Origin: Acinetobacter bereziniae LMG 1003 = CIP 70.12
Lineage (GTDB): Bacteria > Pseudomonadota > Gammaproteobacteria > Pseudomonadales > Moraxellaceae
Direction: 5' to 3'
Length of the DNA stretch: 64,000 bases
Assembly: GCF_000368925.1 (NCBI RefSeq)
Contig: NZ_KB849756.1
Location: forward strand, 2,291,242-2,355,241
Below are positions 1 through 8,077 of this stretch, piece after piece (positions within the stretch are counted from its first letter, which is position 1; the number at the start of each line of letters is the position of its first letter). The translations under genes were made by a program, and so were the position numbers. The notes under the pieces are model-generated. The model was not told where the DNA came from. It saw only the letters and a program-made list of their open reading frames with translations, and searched no databases.

Positions 1-11
1 CTTTTAATAAT

Positions 12-50
12 AAAGCAGAAATATGACCAAAATATTTCTGCTTTATTTTT
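12..50 (+). terminator. Intrinsic terminator of a gene left of the window
   Basis: A 13-bp perfect stem (AAAGCAGAAATAT at 12-24, ATATTTCTGCTTT at 32-44) with a 7-nt loop is followed by ATTTTTT on the plus strand. It would end a rightward transcript entering from the left and also faces the end of the minus-strand cyclophilin gene. Confidence 0.75.
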
Positions 51-53
51 TAA

Positions 54-620
54 TTATTTTTTGACATTGCTCTTTATGGTTTGAATACTGATGATTTTTA
101 CAGCTTGTTTAGGTACATCTTGATACATCCCAACTGTTGCTGTAGGGCTTTGCACTATTTTATCTACGATATCGAGCCCTTGAGTAACTTTACCAAACAC
201 GGCGTAACCTGGGTTACCCGCAGACTTATTTAAAAAGTCGTTATTTGCAACGTTAATAAAGAATTGACTGGTTGCTGAATTTGGTGCATTGGTTCTCGCC
301 ATTGCTAAAGTGCCACGAAGGTTCTTTAAACCATTACTCGATTCGTTTTGAATCGGCGCCTGCGTTACTTTCTCTTTCATATTACTATCGAAGCCACCGC
401 CTTGGATCATAAAGCCAGGAATAACGCGATGGAAAATGGTGCCATTATAGAATTGACTATTTACATAGCTCTTAAAATTCTTAACGGAAATTGGAGCTTG
501 ATCATCATATAGTTCAATATTGATGTTGCCCAAGTTGGTTTTGATTTGCATATCTGTATTGGCAAATACAGGATGCATGAGAATGCCCAAAGCAACACCC
601 ATACCGATTTTCTTAATCAT
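54..620 (-). CDS. ppiA: Periplasmic peptidyl-prolyl cis-trans isomerase (cyclophilin)
   Basis: The 188-residue product has an N-terminal signal peptide (about residues 1-20, cut after VFA) and then one cyclophilin domain. It would catalyse cis-trans isomerisation of prolyl bonds during folding in the periplasm. The active-site stretch FHRVIPGFMIQGG carries the catalytic Arg, and SATSQFFIN is the second family signature. Length fits the short bacterial PpiA class. AAGGAA lies about 10 nt before the ATG. It is a single gene whose stop lies in the T-run of the terminator at 12-50. The family is certain; the exact ppiA orthology is inferred from the signal peptide. Confidence 0.93.
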   Translation of the reverse strand: MIKKIGMGVALGILMHPVFANTDMQIKTNLGNINIELYDDQAPISVKNFKSYVNSQFYNGTIFHRVIPGFMIQGGGFDSNMKEKVTQAPIQNESSNGLKNLRGTLAMARTNAPNSATSQFFINVANNDFLNKSAGNPGYAVFGKVTQGLDIVDKIVQSPTATVGMYQDVPKQAVKIISIQTIKSNVKK

Positions 621-839
621 TGTCTTTTTTTCCTTAAATTGATTTGATAAGTTTGCGCTTATATTAGTGTGCTTTTATATGATTGAAAAATGACATTTCA
701 CCACCTTTACCAATACCCTACATTTATCTGTTGAGATAAAGTTGAAGTTCGAATTGTTTAAATGGTCTCAGTATCTTTATATATGGTCAGCTTAGTTATC
801 TTATGTATTTTGCTTTTTACTTGGTTTGATTGTTTTTTA

Positions 840-879
840 ATCAATAACTATTGTTTCACGTGAAACAATAGTTATTGAT
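840..879. other. parS centromere site inside a 40-bp perfect palindrome
   Basis: Positions 852-867 read TGTTTCACGTGAAACA, an exact match to the conserved ParB-binding parS consensus TGTTNCACGTGNAACA. The symmetry extends well beyond the 16-mer: 840-859 is the perfect reverse complement of 860-879. It lies between two minus-strand genes about 19 kb from oriC, where parS sites are normally found. parA and parB are not in the window. There is no T-run typical of a terminator on either side. Confidence 0.88.
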
Positions 880-898
880 ACTCAATATGCGATCGGCT

Positions 899-1966
899 TT
901 ATTGTTTATCCCAAAATTTACGAAACTCTTTACTCATTTCAATGACGTATTTTTTTGCTTTTCGTGATACTGGCGTTAGGTTGATAAAACCGTGAGTTTG
1001 ATCTTCATAATCATGGTAATGAACTTTGACACCATTTTGTCTGAGTTTGTAGGCGTAAATTTTACCTTCATCATGCAATACATCATGCCCTGCTGTGACC
1101 ACAAAGGCTGGTGCAAGTTTCTTGAGAGGACCATTGGTTGGTGAAATGATTGGATCATCCAAGGCAACATTAAAACGTGTAACGTAATAATCTGTCACAT
1201 AATCAATATCAGAACCTGTTAAAACCAAGCCATCTTTATAAGCAAAGAAGGAAGGATGTCGACTCTTAAAATCAACTGCAGGATAAATTAAAAATTGAGC
1301 TTGTGGTGCATATACTGAATTTACTGTTCGTTGTGCCACGACTGCACTAATATTGCCACCTGCACTATCTCCACCAACCGCAATCCGACTTTTCAGGATT
1401 TTAAATTGACGGCGATTTTGATATACCCAAGCCAGAGCATCTTCACATGACTGGATCAATTCGCGAGGTCCAACTTCTGGAGCGAGTGGATATTCAATAC
1501 TTAAAACTTGAACTTTTGCATGTGCTGCAATTAATCGACACACTTCATCATGGGTATCAACACTCCCCACGACAAAACCACCGCCATGGTAAAAAACAAG
1601 CATTGGTAATTTTTTATTTGGTGCGGGATGATAATGGCGCGCATAAACACTACCACTTTGTAATGGTAAACGAATATCTTCTACAAACTGAACATGGGTA
1701 GGTTTATTGATAATAGATTGCATTTGTGATTCAAACTGCTTTCTAGAGCGTTCTACATTTGCACCAATAAAGCCTACTTTACCTTGCTTGAGTTGAGCAG
1801 CCATCAAACATTTGGTAAAGCTGTCCAATTGAGGGAATTGGTAAGGATATCCCAATAACTTGCTTAAAGACTCTTGCGCAAATGTCGGTAAACGATCTAC
1901 AGCACGCCCCGCTGAACCTTGCCCCTTTTCGACTAACTCATGAATATTACGTTGAAAAGCAACCAT
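899..1966 (-). CDS. Alpha/beta hydrolase, hormone-sensitive-lipase (HSL) family esterase
   Basis: The 355-residue protein is a carboxylesterase/lipase of the HSL (family IV) group. The oxyanion-hole motif HGGGFVVG and the nucleophile elbow GDSAGG are clear, and the C-terminal Asp (DVLHDEG) and His (HGF) complete the catalytic triad. No convincing signal peptide is seen, so a cytoplasmic enzyme acting on short acyl esters is likely; the substrate cannot be read from sequence. AAGGAAG lies 7 nt before the ATG at 1966. It appears monocistronic, with the parS palindrome just downstream. Confidence 0.9.
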   Translation of the reverse strand: MVAFQRNIHELVEKGQGSAGRAVDRLPTFAQESLSKLLGYPYQFPQLDSFTKCLMAAQLKQGKVGFIGANVERSRKQFESQMQSIINKPTHVQFVEDIRLPLQSGSVYARHYHPAPNKKLPMLVFYHGGGFVVGSVDTHDEVCRLIAAHAKVQVLSIEYPLAPEVGPRELIQSCEDALAWVYQNRRQFKILKSRIAVGGDSAGGNISAVVAQRTVNSVYAPQAQFLIYPAVDFKSRHPSFFAYKDGLVLTGSDIDYVTDYYVTRFNVALDDPIISPTNGPLKKLAPAFVVTAGHDVLHDEGKIYAYKLRQNGVKVHYHDYEDQTHGFINLTPVSRKAKKYVIEMSKEFRKFWDKQ

Positions 1967-2168
1967 TATGTTTCTTCCTTAAATGTCCAAATTCTTCATA
2001 TTTTCTACATGATCAGGAATTGACTGACTATAATCTTATACAAGTCTCGTCATCGATATACAAATATAAATTTTAAATACGCTAATCTGACTAAAATGAC
2101 TTGTCATTGACTATTTTGCTATATCTCAGTTTTTTTTTGCTATTTTGATTGTTACACGGAGACAACTT

Positions 2169-2624
2169 ATGGCTATCAAAGCATTATTTGTTTCGCTCAT
2201 AACATCTATTATTGCTGTGGGTTGTGTTGCATTTCCCGATGAAGGTTATGACACACGCGGTTATGGACAACCGATTTATCGTGATTATGGCTATACTCCA
2301 CGCTATGATTCAAGATATGACCGCAATAATGACCGTCAGCGTTGGGAACGTGAGCGTGCCTATCGTATACAGCAAATGCGGATTGAACAAGAACGGCGCC
2401 AAGCTCAGCATGATCGACAACGTTGGCAATATGAACAAGCAAAACGTGATCAAATGAGAAAACAGCATTGGGAACAACGTCGACAAGAGTGGAATAACAA
2501 ATCTAATCATGATCGTCGCTGGGACAATAGAGCTGACCCAAAACAATGGCAACAGCACGACCACCAAAATCAACGTGATAAAAAACGTGATGATCGTCGA
2601 GGGCGTGACAACAATAAAGACTAA
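2169..2624 (+). CDS. Arg/Gln/Asp-rich probable lipoprotein, function unknown
   Basis: The chosen ATG at 2169 follows a GGAGA ribosome site. An in-frame start 24 bases upstream lacks one. The 151-residue product begins with a hydrophobic signal ending in IAVGC, a possible lipobox with Cys about residue 19. The rest is extremely polar, with Tyr/Asp/Arg repeats and then long Arg-Gln-Trp-Glu runs, probably disordered or helical and strongly basic. The biased composition opens long overlapping ORFs in other frames, which are shadows. No family was recognised. It would be an exported, envelope-associated protein. Confidence 0.72.
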   Translation: MAIKALFVSLITSIIAVGCVAFPDEGYDTRGYGQPIYRDYGYTPRYDSRYDRNNDRQRWERERAYRIQQMRIEQERRQAQHDRQRWQYEQAKRDQMRKQHWEQRRQEWNNKSNHDRRWDNRADPKQWQQHDHQNQRDKKRDDRRGRDNNKD

Positions 2625-2770
2625 GGGTTCAAACTACACCTCGATGCTATTGTCAATTTAGCAAATGCACTGAAGCTTTGAAAAACAAAAATCAAGGTTT
2701 TACAAGACTATTTGCCAAATGATCAGGTTTATATTCTGATTTGAAATTTTGTCATTTAAGTCATTGTGAT

Positions 2771-2847
2771 TTCATTCATTTCAGGCAATGATTTGGCTAA
2801 TGTCAAATGATACTTTCACTCAAATTATGACCATGGAAATGAATGAA
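2771..2847. promoter_or_regulatory. Spaced 12-bp inverted repeat before AdeT-like gene 1
   Basis: TTCATTCATTTC at 2771-2782 is exactly repeated in inverse as GAAATGAATGAA at 2836-2847, 53 nt apart. The right copy abuts a weak promoter-like pair (TTGAGT 2848-2853, TAATAA 2870-2875, spacer 16). A two-site operator is plausible but inferred. The rest of the 333-nt gap 2625-2957 shows no gene. Confidence 0.45.
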
Positions 2848-2957
2848 TTGAGTGGAATATTTGATTGTGTAATAAATCATATCCTGAATTAAATTCTTGA
2901 TAAAAAGTCCAGTTTGGTTGGACATGAATAATATTGATCATGGAAAGGAAAAAAATA

Positions 2958-3962
2958 ATGAAATGGTCTCATGCCCTCATTGTTGCTACAGGTCTTTTGG
3001 CTGCTGTCTCTACTACTCAAGCAAAACAAGTCATGTGTGTGTTTGATTTGGTTGGTAAAAATGGCGACGTTTTTACATTAATGAAAGATTATCAACTTGC
3101 AGCGAAAAACTGGGGTGCAGATCTTGAATTAAAAGTAAATTCTAATGAAGCCGTCATTGCTGAAGATTTTAAAGCTGGTAAATGTGATGCTGTCAGTATT
3201 ACGGGAATGCGTGGTCGTCAATTTAATAGTTTTACAGGCTCTTTAGATGCCATAGGTGCGATTCCTGACCTTAATCTTGCGGTAAAAATCATGCAAGGAC
3301 TTGCTAGTCCAAATTTTGCCAAATACATGACCAATGGAAAGTATGAAGTGGTCGGGGTAATTCCTGTTGGTGATGCTTTCCTCATGGTCAATGACCGTAA
3401 CATCAATACCGTTGCCAAAGCAGCAGGGAAAAAAATTGCAGTTCTTGACTATGACCAAGCCCAAAAGATTATGGTTCAACAAATTGGTGCTCAAGCTGTA
3501 AGCGCCGATGTAACCAATTTTGGGAGTAAGTTTAACAATGGGCAGGTTGATATTATTGGTGCACCTGCTGCTGTATTTAAACCACTAGAGTTACATAAAG
3601 GTCTAGGCAGTAAAGGTGCGATTGTTAATTATCCACTTTTACAAGTGACTGGAAATATTATTATTCGCCCTGATAAATTCCCAGCTGGTTATGGTCAAAA
3701 GTCTCGTGATTGGATTAAAACTCAGCTTCCTCGCGCCAACAGTATTATTGGTAAGATGAAGGCAGATATTCCTGCTAAATACTGGATGCAGGTGCCTGAA
3801 GGTGATAAACCAGGGTATCAAAAGTTAATGCGTGAGTCGCGTATCAGCTTAACCAAACAAGGTGTTTACAATAAGCAAATGATGAAAATTCTTTGGCAAT
3901 TCCGTTGTAAAAATGACCCTAAAAACTTTGAGTGTGCACTACAAGATGAGAACTATAAATAA
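2958..3962 (+). CDS. AdeT1/AdeT2-like periplasmic solute-binding protein (paralog 1)
   Basis: The ATG at 2958 has AAGGA 8 nt upstream and starts a clear signal peptide (cut after TTQA). The mature protein of about 310 residues begins KQVMCVFDLVG and ends with an RC...NFEC motif. Four Cys positions (CVFDL, GKCDA, RC, FEC) are shared with the paralogs at 8078, 12400 and 53499, suggesting two disulfides. The fold looks like a type-2 periplasmic solute-binding protein. Relatives in A. baumannii were named AdeT and reported as RND-type drug efflux components, but nothing here looks like an RND pump: no membrane segments follow the signal. No permease is adjacent. This is the most divergent of the four copies. 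Confidence 0.85.
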   Translation: MKWSHALIVATGLLAAVSTTQAKQVMCVFDLVGKNGDVFTLMKDYQLAAKNWGADLELKVNSNEAVIAEDFKAGKCDAVSITGMRGRQFNSFTGSLDAIGAIPDLNLAVKIMQGLASPNFAKYMTNGKYEVVGVIPVGDAFLMVNDRNINTVAKAAGKKIAVLDYDQAQKIMVQQIGAQAVSADVTNFGSKFNNGQVDIIGAPAAVFKPLELHKGLGSKGAIVNYPLLQVTGNIIIRPDKFPAGYGQKSRDWIKTQLPRANSIIGKMKADIPAKYWMQVPEGDKPGYQKLMRESRISLTKQGVYNKQMMKILWQFRCKNDPKNFECALQDENYK

Positions 3963-4016
3963 TTCCAGATTAAATCCGATAAATTTAGTCTGAATTTACT
4001 TTAAAGTTCACTCACT

Positions 4017-4058
4017 GACCATATATTGAGTATGTTATACTGAATATATGGTCTTTTT
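4017..4058 (+). terminator. Intrinsic terminator after AdeT-like gene 1
   Basis: GACCATATATT (4017-4027) pairs with AATATATGGTC (4043-4053) around a 15-nt loop and is followed by TTTTT. The loop also contains TATACT, which could serve as a -10 element for erpA. Confidence 0.6.
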
Positions 4059-4091
4059 GTTTAAGCCATTCGAAATATGAGGAACAATATC

Positions 4092-4427
4092 ATGACCGCC
4101 CAAGCACTTGAGCTGACCGACAATGCTGCAAATAAAGTTCGCCAACTTCGTGATAGCGAAGGTAATCAAGATTTGATGTTACGTGTCTATGTAACGGGTG
4201 GCGGCTGTTCTGGTTTTTCTTATGGATTTAATTTTGCTGAAAGCATGAACGAAGATGACGCAGAATTTATCAACGGCGATGTAAAAATGTTAGTTGACTC
4301 GTTGAGTTACCAATATCTTGTTGGCTCAAAAGTAGATTATGTTGAAGGTCTAGAAGGCTCTCGCTTTATTGTTGAAAATCCAAATGCAACAACCACATGT
4401 GGCTGTGGTTCATCATTCTCCATTTAA
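4092..4427 (+). CDS. erpA: Iron-sulfur cluster insertion protein ErpA (A-type carrier)
   Basis: The 111-residue protein delivers Fe-S clusters to apo-enzymes in the cytosol. The A-type signature is complete: the first ligand Cys in GGGCSGF and the C-terminal pair in TTCGCGSSF. The ATG at 4092 is preceded by GAGGAA; an in-frame ATG at 4077 lacks a site. Length matches ErpA, and the N-terminal LTDNAANKV stretch is typical of ErpA rather than IscA. Monocistronic, with its own terminator. Confidence 0.95.
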   Translation: MTAQALELTDNAANKVRQLRDSEGNQDLMLRVYVTGGGCSGFSYGFNFAESMNEDDAEFINGDVKMLVDSLSYQYLVGSKVDYVEGLEGSRFIVENPNATTTCGCGSSFSI

Positions 4428-4452
4428 TTCAAAGCATATTTTGAATCAAATC

Positions 4453-4480
4453 ATGCCCTCTTCTTGTGAGGGCATTTTTA
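4453..4480 (+). terminator. Intrinsic terminator of erpA
   Basis: ATGCCCTC (4453-4460) and GAGGGCAT (4468-4475) form a GC-rich stem with a 7-nt loop, followed by TTTTT. Confidence 0.85.
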
Positions 4481-4497
4481 TGGTTAGAACATCAATA

Positions 4498-5346
4498 TTA
4501 AATCGTTTCTAAAATATACTGACTCAATGCTTTGGCATTTTGAACAGGAATCCAATGTGTTGCATCCATAATAATTTCTCTATAAGGTGCAGCAATATAA
4601 CGATGATTCAATTCGACACTTTTTGCACTTACTGCTGAATCATGTTTGCCCCAAATAAACAAAGTTGGAACGCGAATCGGTTGAGTAAGATGGCGGTTTG
4701 AACTAAATGGAAGTCCTCGATACCAATTTAATGCATAGCTTAAACGTTGTTCAGCCACCATGTCCTGTTGAAAATCTTCAAGTTGTTTCGTAGTCATTCC
4801 TGAATCTTTTAATAGACCTAAGCCTAATTTTGGGACTTTTTCAAACAACAGCTCGGGAATCTTAGGCAGTTGAAATAATCCAATATAATATGATTTTAAT
4901 AGTTGATTACTGCTCAGCATTGCTCGCATAAATGCGGCTTTATGTGGAACTGAAACCGTAATGAGATGTTTAATTTTTTCAGGATAATGCTGGGCAACCT
5001 CCCAAGCCACGACAGCCCCCCAGTCATGTCCGACCAAATATATAGGTTGCTGGATCATTTCTAATAAAGCATTTACATCTGCTACCAACTCTGCACTTCG
5101 ATAGTCCCGACGATTTTCTGGTTGCGCCCCAAGACTATATCCACGCTGATTAATAGCAAAAGTTCGATAGCCTTGTTCATTTAAGATTTCAGCGGTTTCT
5201 GTCCAACTTTTATTGGTTTCAGGAAAACCATGTAATAACACAAAAATCTGTCCATCTAAAGGACCTGAATCAATCACGTCAAAGGTTAAACCTTCTCTTT
5301 GAAAAGACTCAATACGTTGTTTTTCTATTGCTAAGCTCATGGGCAT
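4498..5346 (-). CDS. Alpha/beta fold hydrolase, epoxide-hydrolase-like
   Basis: The protein shows HGFPE (oxyanion region), GHDWGA with the nucleophile Asp, and a late Asp (KHDSA) and His (DATHWIP) in the positions of the triad. An Asp nucleophile in GHDWG is typical of soluble epoxide hydrolases and haloalkane dehalogenases. The cap region holds a QR-W pattern, fitting an epoxide hydrolase-like enzyme; the substrate is unknown. The start is uncertain: ATG 5346 is given (282 residues), ATG 5340 or GTG 5385 are possible, and none has a good ribosome site. A stem without T-run (5550-5558 with 5572-5580) lies between this gene and anmK. Confidence 0.85.
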   Translation of the reverse strand: MPMSLAIEKQRIESFQREGLTFDVIDSGPLDGQIFVLLHGFPETNKSWTETAEILNEQGYRTFAINQRGYSLGAQPENRRDYRSAELVADVNALLEMIQQPIYLVGHDWGAVVAWEVAQHYPEKIKHLITVSVPHKAAFMRAMLSSNQLLKSYYIGLFQLPKIPELLFEKVPKLGLGLLKDSGMTTKQLEDFQQDMVAEQRLSYALNWYRGLPFSSNRHLTQPIRVPTLFIWGKHDSAVSAKSVELNHRYIAAPYREIIMDATHWIPVQNAKALSQYILETI

Positions 5347-5588
5347 CTCAAATTTTATTTTTACTGATCTTGAAAGTTTACTCACGATTTTTTAACAGCA
5401 GTACAGGACATTCTTCACGCTAAACAGGTCGATGATTGTTCGACAAAAATTCTGTTATTAGGGTTTTACTACAGATAAATGATGCTTAAATTTATCGGCT
5501 AGTTTTTGAAAACATTGTCATAGACCTATATTTTTCATCTAAATCTCATATCAGTAAGATGAAACGCACACCTTACTGATGATCAACC

Positions 5589-6716
5589 TTAAACAGCAGT
5601 AATCGTTCCCAAAACACGATAACCTTTTGCACCCGTCACTGCAGGTAAATTTCCACTCAACTGCTGATCAAAACGCATTGCTAACCACGCAAAAGCCGTT
5701 GCTTCGACCCATGTTGGTGCTAAGCCCAAGGCAGAAGTCGATTGCACAGACCAATTATGTTTACGCAGACGCCAACGAAGTTGTTCTAACAAATGGGAAT
5801 TATATGCACCACCACCACAAACATAGACTTCACCAGTATCTAAAGGTGAACGATAGATGGCTTTTTTGATTGCACGCGTGGTCAGTTTCATTAATGTCGC
5901 TTGGACATTTTCAGGCGTATCTTCTAATTCATCATATTCTAAATCATTACGCCAATCGGAAATTTGCTCATCCAACCACTCTAAATTGAAGTCTTCACGA
6001 CCTGTACTTTTAGGGGGTTCTTTGGAAAAATATTCATGTGACTGCAAACGATCTAACAAGGAACGAATCGGTTGACCATAAGCTGCCCAATTGCCATTTT
6101 CATCATAAGGCTGCCCAGTATAACGATGACACCATGCATCCATGAGAATATTGGCAGGTCCTGTATCGAACCCATAAACACCTTGTTCATTCCCCGCAGG
6201 CAACATACTGACATTGGCGATTCCACCTAAGTTGAGAATCACACGATGAATCGTTGCATGTTGGAACAATGCCTGATGAAATGCAGGAACCAATGGTGCA
6301 CCTTGCCCACCTGCTGCCATGTCACGACGTCTAAAATCTGAAATTACAGGAATCTGGGTAATCTCAGTGATGATATTCGGATCGCCAATTTGTAAGGTAA
6401 AGCCATGTTCTGGACGATGTCGAATTGTCTGCCCATGTGAGCCAATAGCTTTGATCTGGCTTCTATCTAAGTTATTTTCTTGTATTAGTTGATTAATACC
6501 ATTTCCAATCATGGTTGCAAGCGCCACATCTGCCTTACCCATTCGATCAATTTCATTATCATCGGGTAAAGTCAAAGCCATCAATTCATCCCTTAAATCA
6601 GGATCAAAAGCGACGGTAAGTGTGGCATGAACATGTAAAGGATCAAATGAAGCTGCAACAAAATCGACGCCGTCCATGCTGGTTCCAGTCATTACGCCAA
6701 TATAGATTGTTGTCAT
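5589..6716 (-). CDS. anmK: Anhydro-N-acetylmuramic acid kinase AnmK
   Basis: AnmK hydrolyses and phosphorylates 1,6-anhydro-MurNAc to MurNAc-6-phosphate during murein recycling in the cytosol. The N-terminal GVMTGTSMDGVD phosphate-binding motif, the GGIANVS and GFDTGPAN motifs and the C-terminal VCGGGAYN stretch are all present. The ATG at 6716 begins directly with the conserved MTTIYIG. The longer open frame reaches into tyrS and is not used. At 375 residues it has the usual length. It is divergent from tyrS across 82 bases. Mpl (39148) and the MltB-type transglycosylase (44266) act in the same process. Confidence 0.96.
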   Translation of the reverse strand: MTTIYIGVMTGTSMDGVDFVAASFDPLHVHATLTVAFDPDLRDELMALTLPDDNEIDRMGKADVALATMIGNGINQLIQENNLDRSQIKAIGSHGQTIRHRPEHGFTLQIGDPNIITEITQIPVISDFRRRDMAAGGQGAPLVPAFHQALFQHATIHRVILNLGGIANVSMLPAGNEQGVYGFDTGPANILMDAWCHRYTGQPYDENGNWAAYGQPIRSLLDRLQSHEYFSKEPPKSTGREDFNLEWLDEQISDWRNDLEYDELEDTPENVQATLMKLTTRAIKKAIYRSPLDTGEVYVCGGGAYNSHLLEQLRWRLRKHNWSVQSTSALGLAPTWVEATAFAWLAMRFDQQLSGNLPAVTGAKGYRVLGTITAV

Positions 6717-6798
6717 GAGATATTCTTCGCCTGCATTATGCTGAAAAAATGTTAGTATATCGCACAAATAGTCTAACTGAAGTATTTGGGTTTTTGTA

Positions 6799-8013
6799 AT
6801 GTCAAATTTCCTGCCGGCTGAAGAACAACTTGCCCTCATTCGCCGAGGCACTTATGAAATTATTTCTGAAGAAGATCTTCTGAAGAAACTGAAAGAAAAT
6901 CGTCCTTTAAAAATTAAAGCAGGATTTGATCCAACTGCACCAGATTTACATTTGGGTCATACAGTTTTAATTAATAAGTTAAAAGCTTTTCAAGATCTTG
7001 GACATGATGTCACGTTCTTGATTGGTGACTATACTGCGATGATTGGTGATCCAACAGGTAAAAGTGCAACTCGCCCACCACTTTCACGTGAGCAAGTTTT
7101 AGAGAATGCAAAAACTTACCAAGAACAAGTGTTTAAAATTCTTGATCCAAATAAAACCAAAGTTCGTTTTAACTCTGAATGGTTTGCAACAAAAACTGCT
7201 GCTGATTTGATTCAATTGGCTTCTCAGCAGACCGTTGCACGTATGTTAGAGCGTGATGACTTTACAAAACGCTATAACAGTCACCAGCCGATCGCCATTC
7301 ATGAATTCTTGTACCCACTGGTACAAGGGTATGATTCGATCGCACTTGAAGCTGATGTAGAGCTGGGTGGAACAGACCAAACATTTAACCTCCTTATGGG
7401 TCGTACCTTACAAGGGCGTTATGATCAAGAGGCTCAAGTGTGTATCACTGTGCCTATTCTTGAAGGTTTAGATGGCGTCAACAAGATGTCTAAATCCTTG
7501 GGCAACTATATTGGTGTCTTTGATGCGCCGGGTGCAATGTACCAAAAAGTGCTGTCTATGCCTGATAGCTTGATTGAACGCTATTTTGAGTTACTTAGCT
7601 TTAAGTCTATGGATGAGATTGAAGTTCTTCTCAAAGAAATGGCAGATGGGCGCAATCCTCAAGAAATCAAGAAAATTCTTGCACTTGAATTGGTTGAACG
7701 ATTCCATGGTGCAGAAGCTGCTGAACATGCCCACAAAGGTGCAGGTAACTTAATTACTGAAGGTGAATTACCTGAAGGTACACCAGAGGTAACCATTTCA
7801 CGTGGCGAGTACGGTGGAGAAATTTCGATTGTTTCCATTTTACGCGCGGCGGGTTTAACTAAAAATTCAGCTCAATCTAAAGATGCTGTTTCACGTGGAG
7901 CAGTTAAAGTAGATTGGCAAGTTGTCGATGCTAGTTTTACAGTGAAAGAAAATGTAACTCTAGTGATTCAAGCCAGTAAGAAAGCCATTGCCAAAGTGAC
8001 TTTCATTGACTAA
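6799..8013 (+). CDS. tyrS: Tyrosine-tRNA ligase
   Basis: This 404-residue class I synthetase charges tRNA-Tyr. The HIGH-like motif is HLGHT (about residue 51), the KMSKS loop is intact (about residue 232), and a C-terminal S4-like RNA-binding domain follows (about residues 335-404). The short form with FDPTAPDLHLGH resembles the TyrZ type found in several gammaproteobacteria. The ATG is at 6799. A parS-like 16-mer with one mismatch is embedded at 7887-7902. A strong terminator follows the gene. Confidence 0.97.
   Translation: MSNFLPAEEQLALIRRGTYEIISEEDLLKKLKENRPLKIKAGFDPTAPDLHLGHTVLINKLKAFQDLGHDVTFLIGDYTAMIGDPTGKSATRPPLSREQVLENAKTYQEQVFKILDPNKTKVRFNSEWFATKTAADLIQLASQQTVARMLERDDFTKRYNSHQPIAIHEFLYPLVQGYDSIALEADVELGGTDQTFNLLMGRTLQGRYDQEAQVCITVPILEGLDGVNKMSKSLGNYIGVFDAPGAMYQKVLSMPDSLIERYFELLSFKSMDEIEVLLKEMADGRNPQEIKKILALELVERFHGAEAAEHAHKGAGNLITEGELPEGTPEVTISRGEYGGEISIVSILRAAGLTKNSAQSKDAVSRGAVKVDWQVVDASFTVKENVTLVIQASKKAIAKVTFID
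7887..7902. other. Degenerate parS-like site within tyrS
   Basis: TGTTTCACGTGGAGCA differs from the parS consensus TGTTNCACGTGNAACA at one position. It lies in the coding sequence for the S4 domain. Binding by ParB is inferred only. Confidence 0.45.
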
Positions 8014-8033
8014 TTACAGTTAAAATTGCTTTG

Positions 8034-8063
8034 AAAAGCCATCAATATTGATGGCTTTTTTTT
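8034..8063 (+). terminator. Intrinsic terminator of tyrS
   Basis: AAAAGCCATCAAT at 8034-8046 is followed at once by its complement ATTGATGGCTTTT and a run of T to 8063. Confidence 0.9.
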
Positions 8064-8077
8064 GTCTCCAGCAACTT

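Noticed and set aside
2209..2573. Several overlapping frames on both strands in the Arg/Gln-rich gene
   Set aside because: Caused by the biased composition of the gene at 2169-2624.
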